A DNA stretch of 64,000 nucleotides from Eubacterium sp. (GTDB lineage Bacteria; Bacillota; Clostridia; Lachnospirales; Lachnospiraceae): assembly GCA_024684035.1 (NCBI GenBank), contig JAIKXQ010000044.1, positions 17,322 through 81,321 of the forward strand, in the 5' to 3' direction. Made by a program: the position numbers and the translations under genes. Below are positions 46,129 through 55,087 of this stretch, in pieces. The notes under the pieces were generated by a model. The model did not search any database. It was not told the DNA's origin and was given only the letters and a program-made list of their open reading frames with translations. The number at the start of each line of letters is the position of its first letter. Position 1 is the first letter of the stretch.

Positions 46129-46172
46129 ACGTATGATATGTGTATCATACGTTAGTCAATCATTCCGGGCAA
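46129..46172 (-). promoter_or_regulatory. Precursor-gene promoter overlapping an inverted repeat
   Basis: On the minus strand TTGCCC (46172-46167), a 17-base spacer and TATGAT (46149-46144) form a promoter. A perfect 10-bp inverted repeat, ACGTATGATA (46129-46138) and TATCATACGT (46143-46152), covers the -10 and probable start site. The peptide gene therefore seems to have its own, possibly repressed, promoter. Confidence 0.6.
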
Positions 46173-46242
46173 CTAATCTATCATTTCTGTAATATTCAAT
46201 TTTGTGATATAAGCATTAGATTTTAAACGTGTTATTTGTTTT

Positions 46243-48159
46243 TCACACGGGCTGTATCTGCTTCCTGTTCTTCTCCCAGCACAATTTCTCCACGCGATCC
46301 ATGTATCGAAGGAAGCAGGTCGTGTAGATGTGTCTCGTGAGATCAAAGTCCTCACAGTCTTCCAGCTTTCCATTTTCCAACTCCCGGATCGCCTTTCCTG
46401 TGTCAATCCGGAGATCCTCCGCGTGCTCACGGTAGATCCGAAGCCACTCGTCCACAATGGCATCCTTCTGCCGCAGGATTCTCAATTTCTGGTCCGCACT
46501 CTGAAGCCCCTGTTTCCTGCTCTTCAGAATATGCGGGGGCATCAACTCCTCCATATACTCCGTGATCATTCTCCTCATTTTTCCGTTTGCCGTGAATTGA
46601 TCCGGGGGGAGGGACATACAGAAGTCCACCATGCGCCGATCTCTGGTGGGATCCAGAAGCAGGACTCCGGAATACAGCGAGTGATGCTGGGAAAACTCCC
46701 CGTAATGACGGAAGGTATCCCTGCCGAAAAAGCAACGGTGATAGCCGGTCTCATTCTGCATCCACCGGTTCGTTCTCCGTTGATTTTCGTCCAGCCGCTT
46801 CCGGGCTCCCGTTTTTTTCAGATAAGACTCCTGCACATAACCGGTTCTTCTTTCGCTTTTTGAAGACCGACAGACAATATCACGGATGGTTGTCAGCCAC
46901 ATACTCTTTCTCGTATAGTGCCGCACCTCATGCATCCGGTTGATCTCCCGCCGGAGGCGGAGCAAATGTCCCCGACAAAGGAGCCTGGCAAAATAATGTC
47001 TGGCGTTGTCGTAGGACACGGTGCCGTTTCCGAACATGCCGCCGATGATGACCCTGCAGCCGTCCTCTGCCGCCTTTTTCATAATTCCCTCGATCCAGAG
47101 AGAATTCTCCGGGGATTTGTAGGGGATCTCACAGACCTTCTGATACTCCGGCGCGGAAAACCAGGGATGCATCTCCGGAAAATCGCAGAGATGAAGATCT
47201 ATATTCTTATAGAATTCCGCGGTTTTTTTCACTGCCTCAGACTCATCTGTCTCATAGTGTTCTCCCCTGTCGATGACACAGCCTTTGAGGGGAACGGACG
47301 TGTATGCCACCAGATTCTCCCCTCTATTCCTGAGGATCTCCGTGGCAAGGGCGGCGACAGATGTAGAGTCATAGCCTCCGGAGAGAAAGATCGCGGTCTT
47401 TCCTGCAGATCGCAGCGTCTGCTCCGTACACTTTCTGTACAGTTTCAGAAAGGCCTCCTTGTATTCTTCATCGGAACCCAGGCGAAGCCGCTTCCTCTTG
47501 CCGATGGGATCCCAGTAATACTCCTTTTTCAGCTCCTTCTCCGTCACCAGTACTTTCTGGGCAGGCGCGATCCGAAAGACCTCCGAAAAAGGCGTCTCCT
47601 CACATTCCGTAAACACATTCAGATTGTCCTGTCCGATGTAATCCGACAGATACCGCTCATTGACGTGTAGTTCTTTCCGGACCTGCGCCAGGGGTTCCAG
47701 AAGGGAGGAAAAATACAGCTTCCCATCCTCGATCGTATAGTAGACGAAATGGTAGCCCACGGAATCCGAGAACATCAGCACCCGCTTCTTTGAGGCGTCA
47801 TACCAGACGGCCGCGCAGGCTCCCACGATCTTCTCCGGGGTATGGAGCGGATCCTCCTCCAGAAGTCGCATGAGGATTTTTCCGTCGGGAAGCTCCTCCT
47901 CCCCGGCCTTGATCAGCTCGTCCCTGTTCTGGATGGTTACATCCGCCGTGAAATAACAGCTGCCAGTCTGATCCGGAAGGTTCTCCTTCTCCGCTTCTTT
48001 TGTGAAGTACTGGATGCCGCAGCCCAGATACACGCCGTCCTCCTCCAGCGTCTCCCATCGGTCGATGCGACAGCCGTCAAAGGCTTCCCGCATAATCCGC
48101 TTCTCTTCCTCCGGAATGATCTTTTTCTCAAAATCGATGATTCCCCAGATTGCCGACAT
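46243..48159 (-). CDS. Lasso-peptide macrocyclase (asparagine-synthetase-like, protein C)
   Basis: This 638-residue protein has the two-domain layout of AsnB but starts MSAIWGIIDF, lacking the Cys2 needed for glutamine hydrolysis, as lasso cyclases do. The ATP-pyrophosphatase domain has the PP motif FLSGGYDSTSVAALA (near 265). The later block DPTRDRRMVDFCMSLPPDQF and KSRKQGLQSADQ are hallmarks of lasso cyclases, which activate an Asp/Glu side chain with ATP to close the ring on the core N-terminus. The ATG at 48159 follows AAGGAGAG; a 25-codon upstream extension is rejected. It lies between B2 and the precursor gene. Confidence 0.9.
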   Translation of the reverse strand: MSAIWGIIDFEKKIIPEEEKRIMREAFDGCRIDRWETLEEDGVYLGCGIQYFTKEAEKENLPDQTGSCYFTADVTIQNRDELIKAGEEELPDGKILMRLLEEDPLHTPEKIVGACAAVWYDASKKRVLMFSDSVGYHFVYYTIEDGKLYFSSLLEPLAQVRKELHVNERYLSDYIGQDNLNVFTECEETPFSEVFRIAPAQKVLVTEKELKKEYYWDPIGKRKRLRLGSDEEYKEAFLKLYRKCTEQTLRSAGKTAIFLSGGYDSTSVAALATEILRNRGENLVAYTSVPLKGCVIDRGEHYETDESEAVKKTAEFYKNIDLHLCDFPEMHPWFSAPEYQKVCEIPYKSPENSLWIEGIMKKAAEDGCRVIIGGMFGNGTVSYDNARHYFARLLCRGHLLRLRREINRMHEVRHYTRKSMWLTTIRDIVCRSSKSERRTGYVQESYLKKTGARKRLDENQRRTNRWMQNETGYHRCFFGRDTFRHYGEFSQHHSLYSGVLLLDPTRDRRMVDFCMSLPPDQFTANGKMRRMITEYMEELMPPHILKSRKQGLQSADQKLRILRQKDAIVDEWLRIYREHAEDLRIDTGKAIRELENGKLEDCEDFDLTRHIYTTCFLRYMDRVEKLCWEKNRKQIQPV

Positions 48160-48291
48160 ATTCTCTCCTTCCTCAGCTATTCTCATAAAAGAATGTCTCT
48201 GGCGACATTCCCGCGCCGGGCGCTGATGCAACACAGCTACATATCGTACGAATGCGCATCCAGCGACACTCTCTATCCAGAAACAACTCCT

Positions 48292-48732
48292 TTATTTGTC
48301 TCCCACACGTATTCGTTCAACAACCGCCAGATTCTCCCCGCTGCCTCCGGTGACAAAAAGCGTCCCGCAGCGAACCCAGGCGTGTGCGATCATACCTTCT
48401 TTCTCGTCCTGCCCCACGCCCAGATACATGGTGGCCGGCACTTTCGCCCTGCGGAGAAGTTTGACAGCTGTCAGCGCCTGCACCAGGCAAAGGGATTTCC
48501 AGAGGGTGTGTCCGCAGATCCTTGTGATCTCACTGCCGATAATGAAGGCCTTTCTGTAATCCTCCTCCGCCGCTTCCTTTGGAGACTCCTCGCCCCGCTC
48601 TCCGGCCGAGAGAATCAGCGCCTTGCTCCTTCCCAGGAGAATCTGAAGCCGGTACCAGGCGGCATACAGGTACACCCTCAGTGCGATTTTTTTATGTCTG
48701 TTATATCGAAAAAAACGATAGAGCTTTCTCAT
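48292..48732 (-). CDS. Lasso-peptide leader peptidase B2 (transglutaminase-like)
   Basis: This 146-residue protein is of the Transglut_core3 type. Catalytic Cys82 lies in WKSLCLVQALTAVKLLRRAK and His117 in IAHAWVRC. The acidic third residue, normally about 12 residues after the His, is not obvious (GTLFVTGG). In lasso pathways B2 cuts the leader after the RRE protein B1 delivers it. Its ATGA start overlaps the stop of the Wzx flippase gene, so the two are translationally coupled. The 132-base gap to the cyclase gene holds only a short GAATGTC/GACATTC hairpin. Confidence 0.88.
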   Translation of the reverse strand: MRKLYRFFRYNRHKKIALRVYLYAAWYRLQILLGRSKALILSAGERGEESPKEAAEEDYRKAFIIGSEITRICGHTLWKSLCLVQALTAVKLLRRAKVPATMYLGVGQDEKEGMIAHAWVRCGTLFVTGGSGENLAVVERIRVGDK

Positions 48733-50312
48733 ATTCCCTCACCTTCACAGCTCCCGGCCGCCTCTGTCTTCCGTCTGCCTTTCCATCGGCTGATCACCAC
48801 CGTCAATCTCGAAAGAATCATCCTGCCACCCTCAGTTCTGCAGTACAATCCAAAGAAAATTCCTGCGGTAATCACCACCGTAACCATGGCCTTTATAATC
48901 AGTTCCGGCCAGTTCCTTGCGTGAAAGCGGTCGCCGATCCACCAGCCGACGCCGATCATTGCAAGAACAGCGACGAAGTTCCCGACAAGAGACCGGAAAT
49001 AGCCGCCACATCCCTTGCCGAAAAACTCCCGGAACAGAAGTTTCGGCTCATACCACACATAACTGGCAACGCGGGATATGGCTGAAGCAAAGATTATTCC
49101 CGCTATACCAAGAAGTCTACCGAGGATAAGGGAAAGGATAATATTCAGGATTGCCCCGAGAAGCATGGTGTATTTGATCCGTTTATACATTCCCGTGGCA
49201 TCCCGGAAACACCACATGGGCTGGAGGACACAGCACATGTACGTATTGAGCGTCACTGCCAGAATCAGGAGTCCGGAGAGCTGAAACTCCGGCCCGATCC
49301 AGACATAGATGAAATCGTGGATCAAGAGGCAGTACCCGCAGACAATAACACCTGAGAAAATATAGCTTAGAGACTGGAGTTCCTGAAAAACTTCGTATCT
49401 CTTGCTGTCGTTTTCGCTTGCCACCACGTTTCCGATGCTGGCCGTCATCGAGGCAAAAATAATCTGTTCCATCAGCAGCAGTTTCGAACCCAGCATCAGA
49501 TAATTCGAATAGAGCCCGACCGCAGCTGTACCTACCAGCATGGAAATCAGAATATTGTCCGTCGACGAGAAACAGGTTTCACTCACCTTGTAGATAAAGA
49601 CCGATTTCATATTCTCGAAGATGCCTTTTTTCAGTTCTTCATCGTCCAGCTTCCTTTTTCTGATTCTTTTCAAATATGGGTATACCCTGTTCGCCTTCCA
49701 TGTAACCAGAGTATTGCAGAGAACCTGATAGAGAACTCCCGTCAGCAGATAAAGTATATAATTCTTCCAGATCAGGAGTCCCAGCAGCTGCGCTAAAGTA
49801 ACAATAAGAGAAACCACCGTGCGCACCCGCACAAGCATGTAGTCTTTCTGGTCTGCGGTGAGAAGTGTGGACTTGTACACAAAAAGGTAGGAGCAAATCA
49901 CACCGGCCAGAGAAATCAGATAATAGATCACCAGATGCGGAACTTCCTTTTCCGTGTGAACGATGTACTTCAAAAACGGCACACAGAGAAGCCCTGCCAC
50001 GGTAATCAAAAAAGCGATAAAATTGTAGATTGTCCGGTAGAAAGATACCAGATCGGTAATTCTCTCTTTGTCCCCCTCGGCCAGGGGTTTGTAAAACGAG
50101 TAGGCCATCGCCGTGGAAAAACCGAGATCCGCCATTGTCAGCAGATTCAGCACATCCGAAAAAATGCCGTTCATACCCAGGTATTCCACGCCCAGCGTAT
50201 GGATAAAAACTGTCCTGGAAACAAAATTCAGCAGCATCGTCACCACGTGGTAAACACTTCCCGAAACAAAGTTCTTAGTGCTCTGTTTCAATCTGCTCTG
50301 TGTTTTACTCAT
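48729..50312 (-). CDS. Wzx-type polysaccharide flippase
   Basis: This 527-residue membrane protein of the MATE/MOP superfamily has 12-14 predicted helices. The N-terminus (KNFVSGSVYHVVTMLLNFVSR then VEYLGMNGIFSDVLNLLTMADLGF) is typical of O-antigen and capsule repeat-unit flippases, which move lipid-linked oligosaccharide across the membrane. The ATG at 50312 follows AAGGGGAT. Because its 3' end overlaps the B2 gene and no lasso ABC exporter is visible, it could also move a lipid- or sugar-linked peptide; that is inference. Confidence 0.9.
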   Translation of the reverse strand: MSKTQSRLKQSTKNFVSGSVYHVVTMLLNFVSRTVFIHTLGVEYLGMNGIFSDVLNLLTMADLGFSTAMAYSFYKPLAEGDKERITDLVSFYRTIYNFIAFLITVAGLLCVPFLKYIVHTEKEVPHLVIYYLISLAGVICSYLFVYKSTLLTADQKDYMLVRVRTVVSLIVTLAQLLGLLIWKNYILYLLTGVLYQVLCNTLVTWKANRVYPYLKRIRKRKLDDEELKKGIFENMKSVFIYKVSETCFSSTDNILISMLVGTAAVGLYSNYLMLGSKLLLMEQIIFASMTASIGNVVASENDSKRYEVFQELQSLSYIFSGVIVCGYCLLIHDFIYVWIGPEFQLSGLLILAVTLNTYMCCVLQPMWCFRDATGMYKRIKYTMLLGAILNIILSLILGRLLGIAGIIFASAISRVASYVWYEPKLLFREFFGKGCGGYFRSLVGNFVAVLAMIGVGWWIGDRFHARNWPELIIKAMVTVVITAGIFFGLYCRTEGGRMILSRLTVVISRWKGRRKTEAAGSCEGEGI

Positions 50313-50370
50313 TTCAATCCCCTTATCCATCAAATACCCCGGCATTTGTACCGGTCTTTATCACCGCGCC

Positions 50371-51618
50371 TCAATCTCTGGTCAACTTCAAATCCATACT
50401 CTTGTACAGGTCAATCATTTTCTTTGATTCTATTTTGTCCATATCACAGACTTTCTTTGCCCGCTCCACTGCCTCCTTATTCCGGAGTCCGCGGAACGCC
50501 CGCATGACCCAGCCTGCAGGAAGCAGGTACGGTCGCTTCTCCAGCCAGGGGTAAAGTTCCTGCATCTTTGCATAGGATGGGAAGAGAAAACTGCACTTCG
50601 CGTTTTTTTCTTCTCCCGAAGATAAACTGTCTTCCGCCAGCATCGACCAGATCCCGTTCTCTGCCTTTCCGTGAACACCACTGTCGATCATATACATCAG
50701 CAGATTCACCTGTTCTTCTGTCAGAGGTCTCTGCTCGAGCCAGGCAAAGGCAAGCTCCCGGATCTTTCTCTCAAAGGGCACCAGCCCGCAGGCCTCCAGC
50801 CCCTTCCGCAGCCTCTCCGGCTCCAGTTCCTCTTTCTTTTTTGTGCAATAGACATACACATCCACCAGATGACGAATCCCGCAGCCGGTTTCATAGAAAT
50901 GTCTTGCGGAGTGGGCAATCATGTAAATATAAAAATCCACAGGGTCAAAACTCTGACCGAATTCTCTTCCCTTCAGAGCTTTTCTGCAGGACCGGTCCCT
51001 GAAATACAAATATTGACGCCGGTCTCTGTGCCTGTCGTACAGATCCCAGTGCAGCTCCACCACAAGGAACGGCTCCTGAAGAAAACAGTGATGATGATCT
51101 TCCGACGCGCCTTTGGTATAGCCGAGTTTTGTGAGTACTTTCTCCGCCTCTTCGATCTGGGATTCATCCACCACAATATCGATATCCCCCATATCCCGAA
51201 GCTCATAGTTCGGATAAATCCGCTTCATCATCGTCCCCTTCAGAAACTGATGACGAATCTTTTCCTTCTCGAAACACACACCGATCTCTGTGGCCGAGCG
51301 CATCTGAATCAGCGAGCGGATCATACTATAATGAACCCGTGACCGCAAATTCTCCTTCCCGGCTTCCTCACAATAATCAATGATCTGTGGCAAAATTACC
51401 GGATCCATCATATTTTCATATGAAGCCTGACAGAGCCACGTGCTGTCCTCCCTGCTGATTTCCTCCGGAAAAGTCTCTGCTTTTCCGGAGAGTCCCCGGG
51501 CAATTACTTCTCCCAGGATTCTGCATCTGCGCAGAATATCCGCGTCACTGCTCTCACTTAGCACAATGCCCGCGTCCACGGTCCTTAACTTCTGATCGAT
51601 CTTCGCAACTGCTTCCAT
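50371..51618 (-). CDS. NTP_transf_5-family nucleotidyltransferase
   Basis: This 415-residue protein contains FLKGTMMKRIYP followed by ELRDMGDIDIVVDE, the nucleotidyltransferase GxxxxR-DxD region with metal-binding Asp residues, then VELHWDLYDRH and the AHSARHFYETGCGIRHLVDVYVY block. Proteins of this family occur in lasso-peptide clusters (for example PsmN of the pseudomycoidin cluster, linked to sugar addition on the phosphorylated peptide) and in polysaccharide loci. ATG 51618 follows AAGGAG. It lies between CotH and Wzx genes. A role in tailoring the peptide is likely but unproven. Confidence 0.85.
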   Translation of the reverse strand: MEAVAKIDQKLRTVDAGIVLSESSDADILRRCRILGEVIARGLSGKAETFPEEISREDSTWLCQASYENMMDPVILPQIIDYCEEAGKENLRSRVHYSMIRSLIQMRSATEIGVCFEKEKIRHQFLKGTMMKRIYPNYELRDMGDIDIVVDESQIEEAEKVLTKLGYTKGASEDHHHCFLQEPFLVVELHWDLYDRHRDRRQYLYFRDRSCRKALKGREFGQSFDPVDFYIYMIAHSARHFYETGCGIRHLVDVYVYCTKKKEELEPERLRKGLEACGLVPFERKIRELAFAWLEQRPLTEEQVNLLMYMIDSGVHGKAENGIWSMLAEDSLSSGEEKNAKCSFLFPSYAKMQELYPWLEKRPYLLPAGWVMRAFRGLRNKEAVERAKKVCDMDKIESKKMIDLYKSMDLKLTRD

Positions 51619-51670
51619 CCCAAATCTCCTTCTCATCCGGGTTCCGGTTTGTCTCTCAATTCTCTTGTTT

Positions 51671-53635
51671 CTATTTTTCGCCCACGGTTTCCAGCGTGTA
51701 TCTCATGATGTACTCCGCTCTCTTTCCAAAAAACGTTTCAATCTTGCCGGCCTCCATCTGATATAATTTGTCATCCGCCTCACCGGAAAAGCGAAGATAA
51801 CTGGCCCGAACGGCCTTTCCGAATACTTCTGTATATCCATCCAGAATGCGTCCCACATACTCCGAACTCAGCTTCCCGCACAAATCCTCCATGGCCTTCT
51901 TCAGACCGGAGCGAAAAGAAGGACTTTTGAGCATAGACTGCAGGAAAGGATCTTCGGTCACTCCCGGCTGGAAAAAGGTATCGATGGTGGCTGTAGAAAG
52001 CTGACCAAGGTAGCCGTTATCCATCGTGTTTTGCATTTTTCCGAGAATCCAACGCCACCGCGAGTCTTCCTTGCCGGATCCGGAACCACCATCTGTCCTC
52101 CAGACCGTCGGGTTCTCTTTCCCGTGCTCTGAATTGGCCAGGAACATATTGAAACAGAGGTAGTAGGTATAACTATCCACGTCCATCCGTTCCGTGACTT
52201 TCTTATAGTTTTCCTCCACAGACAGATTCGTATTCTCTACATACGAGACAAGATCCGAAAAATCTTCAGAAGCTCCCTCGCCGGTGCCCGATACCAGAAT
52301 CTTCGTTTTATCATTGATTCCGTATTTTCGCCGGATCATCGACGCATCGCAGGGTGTTCGCAGCATGTACACCCCCCAGTATTCTCCGTTGATAAATACC
52401 GTACAGAGCTGATAGTCTGCCGAACCAACCGGTGTTCCCTCCACCAGATCTGCTGTCAACATCTCCCTGATCTTATACATTTGATCTGTACCTCCGTTGA
52501 AGAGACAGATTTTTTTTGAATCCGTGTATGAACAGAGCGATGACCCCTTCGTAACCTTCCGTGTGAGATGATCCAGCACAAGACCTCTCTGGTTCAGCTG
52601 CACATAGTCATCCTTCAGCGTGGAGAGTTTTACGCTTCCCTCCCAGGTCTTGTCTTTTCCCCTCTCGAAAAATTCCGCATAGGCGTCTCTGGATACATCA
52701 TCGTAATAGTTTCCCTTGCCGTCGGTTTCTTCCCCACGTGCAACCGCATCCTCGTAATGACGACCGGCCACATAGATTCCGTTTTCATAACTGGCGAATC
52801 CATCCGGATCCAGACCGATTGCCAGCACAGGTAACTCCCGGATGGCGCTTTCCTGGCTGACACCAACGAAATAAGTCTGATCCCTCCGGTAGTTCTCTTT
52901 GCCATCCGGGCTGACTGCCAGAGCCCTCAGCAATGTTCCTTTGATCTGTGTAGACGGTTTAAAATCCTCCCCCATCGTTCCCTTCGTAATCGCCAGATTG
53001 TTTCCTGTCCGGCTGCTGACAGAAACACTTCCCAGATACTTCTTCGATTTCTCTGTGGGAACAGTCCCGTCCGTCGTGTAGTAAATATCCCAGCCATCCG
53101 GAGCATGAATCTCGACCCTCACATCCTCCGGATAAAAACCTCCGGGAAGAGAAAAAATACACTTGTTACTTTTACTCTCCTCTTCAGAAGGGACAAGTAT
53201 TGAAGCCCTGCTGTTTCCTGTGTTGTCATAAATTGACACCACATGATCTGTTTCCGTCCCAAGCTCCTTCTCCAGCGGTATCTCTATTTCCTTATCCGGC
53301 CTTAACCTGGTAATATTCTCAGGAAACTTTTCGGATTCCCCGTCAACAGAAATTGTAAAGTCTTTCACAACGACATCCTCGCTGTCCTTCAGAGTGACAA
53401 GAATTTTCTGCCTGTCTTTCATCCTGATTTCGATCCGGTTGGTTTCAACAGACTTCGTCTTTACCTTTTCCTCGTTCGGCTGATCCTGCTCGCTTTTTTC
53501 CTCCAGTTTGACCTCTGTCTCCTGCCGGGCATTGCGCGAATACATAAAGAGTCCGATCAGCGCAAGAAGTGCCACAAGACTAAGCAGGATTATGACGATG
53601 TCTTTCCGGGCAATTTTCTTTTTGTCACTTTCCAT
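51671..53635 (-). CDS. CotH-type protein kinase, membrane-anchored
   Basis: This 654-residue protein has one membrane helix (about 13-32) and an extracytoplasmic part. Residues about 165-200 resemble a chitobiase C-terminal-like module (GWDIYYTTDGTVPTEKSKKY). A CotH domain follows (about 310-600), with KGSSLCSYTDSKKICLFNG, VFINGEYWGVYMLRTPCDASM and a DNGYLGQ stretch. CotH enzymes are atypical kinases that phosphorylate proteins at Ser/Thr; in cell-surface loci their substrates are mostly unknown. If active here it would act outside the membrane, where ATP is scarce, which is odd. GAGGGG precedes the ATG, overlapping the VanZ gene by 11 bases. Confidence 0.85.
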   Translation of the reverse strand: MESDKKKIARKDIVIILLSLVALLALIGLFMYSRNARQETEVKLEEKSEQDQPNEEKVKTKSVETNRIEIRMKDRQKILVTLKDSEDVVVKDFTISVDGESEKFPENITRLRPDKEIEIPLEKELGTETDHVVSIYDNTGNSRASILVPSEEESKSNKCIFSLPGGFYPEDVRVEIHAPDGWDIYYTTDGTVPTEKSKKYLGSVSVSSRTGNNLAITKGTMGEDFKPSTQIKGTLLRALAVSPDGKENYRRDQTYFVGVSQESAIRELPVLAIGLDPDGFASYENGIYVAGRHYEDAVARGEETDGKGNYYDDVSRDAYAEFFERGKDKTWEGSVKLSTLKDDYVQLNQRGLVLDHLTRKVTKGSSLCSYTDSKKICLFNGGTDQMYKIREMLTADLVEGTPVGSADYQLCTVFINGEYWGVYMLRTPCDASMIRRKYGINDKTKILVSGTGEGASEDFSDLVSYVENTNLSVEENYKKVTERMDVDSYTYYLCFNMFLANSEHGKENPTVWRTDGGSGSGKEDSRWRWILGKMQNTMDNGYLGQLSTATIDTFFQPGVTEDPFLQSMLKSPSFRSGLKKAMEDLCGKLSSEYVGRILDGYTEVFGKAVRASYLRFSGEADDKLYQMEAGKIETFFGKRAEYIMRYTLETVGEK

Positions 53636-54221
53636 GGTTCTTTCCCCTCAATAAATACATAAAACTAAATAAAAGGCTGACCGGAATAACGCCCAAAAAG
53701 CATCCGATCGTGTTGCAGATGATGTCCACCATCTCAAAATACCCTTTATGCAGGAGCAGCTGGCAAAGCTCGATGCCGAAACTGTAACAGAAGCCGGTGA
53801 GGACTGTCATTCCGGCCACGTATAAAGCCCCGTCTCTTCGACGCAGCAGCCGGTAGGCCATGCCGAAGGGAACGAACAGGAGCACATTCAGAAAAGAATA
53901 GACCAATCGTTCCGCAGCGTAGTAATCCCTGCGCAGGGATCCGAAATCCAACTCCGTGTGTATGATTCCGTCTCCGGCCACGCTTCTTCGAAAGATCGTG
54001 ATTTCAAGTATGACCGCAGCACAGACCACCAGGAGCGATCCGGAAAAAACAAGCATCCTGTCGAGTTTTCGTCCCCCTGTTCCTCTGAACAGATACAGCA
54101 AAAGAAAGTAGCCCGCGATTCCTACGGCCGCAAGCAGAACAGTTTCAATCCAGGAAAAGCCCTGAAGCTGGCTCTGCAGGAACCAGGGCAGGTTTACGAT
54201 GATCCACCGGACGTTGTACAA
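53625..54221 (-). CDS. VanZ-like membrane protein
   Basis: This 198-residue protein has about five membrane helices and the VanZ-family pattern: LLFVPFGMAYRLL, GFCYSFGIELCQLLLHKG, FEMVDIICNTIGCFLG. VanZ proteins are linked to low-level teicoplanin resistance and envelope processes, but their activity is unknown. I place the start at a TTG (54221), two bases after the stop of the preceding glycosyltransferase gene, because GGAG lies eight bases upstream; a longer frame starting at 54353 would overlap that gene by 130 bases and lacks a ribosome-binding site. Confidence 0.8.
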   Translation of the reverse strand: MYNVRWIIVNLPWFLQSQLQGFSWIETVLLAAVGIAGYFLLLYLFRGTGGRKLDRMLVFSGSLLVVCAAVILEITIFRRSVAGDGIIHTELDFGSLRRDYYAAERLVYSFLNVLLFVPFGMAYRLLRRRDGALYVAGMTVLTGFCYSFGIELCQLLLHKGYFEMVDIICNTIGCFLGVIPVSLLFSFMYLLRGKNHGK

Positions 54222-54223
54222 TT

Positions 54224-55087
54224 CTAAATCTCCGGAAGCGGAAGCTTTCTTCTCTGTGCCCTGGCGCACGGGTAAAAAGGTATCTTTCGGTTGAGTTTCC
54301 GGTAACGGATTTTCCGTACCAGGATCTGCACATGATCGAACAACCATGGCCACCGGTCGATTCCGACTTTGATCCGGTTATAGATCGACCCGGAATTCTT
54401 CGCCTTTTCCCTCCACTCGCCGGCGCAGAGATGAACCGCGTAGTGTCTGCCGCTCAGTCTTCCAATTTCGAAGTCCTCCTTCGGATTGATCACAAAGTCA
54501 TCAAAGATCTGCCGACGGTTGTTCAATATCAGTTCCGGCCTCTGCCGGATCATATACCAGGTGTAATAATAGTTACTGGTGACATAGCCATTGGCGTGAA
54601 TCATACCGTCCTCTCCCCCTGTCAGAGGCGGAATCCCGGGGCGGTAATCTTCCATGACGGTTCTCTCATAGAGATCCAACAGTGCCCCGATCAGCGGATG
54701 ATGGGGAACCGCGCCGATGATCGCCGAACCGATCGAGCAGTCAAAGATAAAATTGAAAAAAGCTTTGTTTTCCAGTAGACTGCCGAAATCCCGGTTGATC
54801 TTCACATCTGTATCCAGATAGATTCCACCGTAGAGATACACAGCCTTCAGCCGGTAGTAATCGCCGATAAACCCGAGGCGCCGCTCCTTCCAGGTCTTTC
54901 TGACGAACTCATTTTCCTCAAAGCTGCAGTTGGATTCATCCCAGCGCATCACCTGATAGTCTTTCAGAATCGACCAGGTATCCATGCATTTCTTAAGGGC
55001 GTCCGGAATTTCCTTCCCGCCGTACCAGCAGTAATGGATGATCTTCGGAATCTGTTCACAGTTTTCCCTGACGAATGACAACATCAT
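54224..55087 (-). CDS. GT32-type glycosyltransferase
   Basis: This 287-residue protein begins with IPKIIHYCWYGGKEIPDALKK and carries the DxD motif in GDYYRLKAVYLYGGIYLDTDV, both typical of the Gly_transf_sug (GT32) family that adds a hexose using a nucleotide sugar. It probably extends the repeat unit. The ATG at 55087, after AAAGGA, overlaps the end of the previous GT32-like gene by 32 bases; a second ATG follows directly. Confidence 0.88.
   Translation of the reverse strand: MMLSFVRENCEQIPKIIHYCWYGGKEIPDALKKCMDTWSILKDYQVMRWDESNCSFEENEFVRKTWKERRLGFIGDYYRLKAVYLYGGIYLDTDVKINRDFGSLLENKAFFNFIFDCSIGSAIIGAVPHHPLIGALLDLYERTVMEDYRPGIPPLTGGEDGMIHANGYVTSNYYYTWYMIRQRPELILNNRRQIFDDFVINPKEDFEIGRLSGRHYAVHLCAGEWREKAKNSGSIYNRIKVGIDRWPWLFDHVQILVRKIRYRKLNRKIPFYPCARAQRRKLPLPEI

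Noticed and set aside
46243..48159. Asparagine synthetase for asparagine supply
   Set aside because: The glutaminase Cys2 is missing and the DPTRDRR and QGLQSAD blocks are those of lasso cyclases; precursor and B2 genes flank it.
54222..54353. 44-codon N-terminal extension of the VanZ-like protein
   Set aside because: It would overlap the GT32 gene by 130 bases and lacks a ribosome-binding site; a TTG with GGAG upstream fits better.
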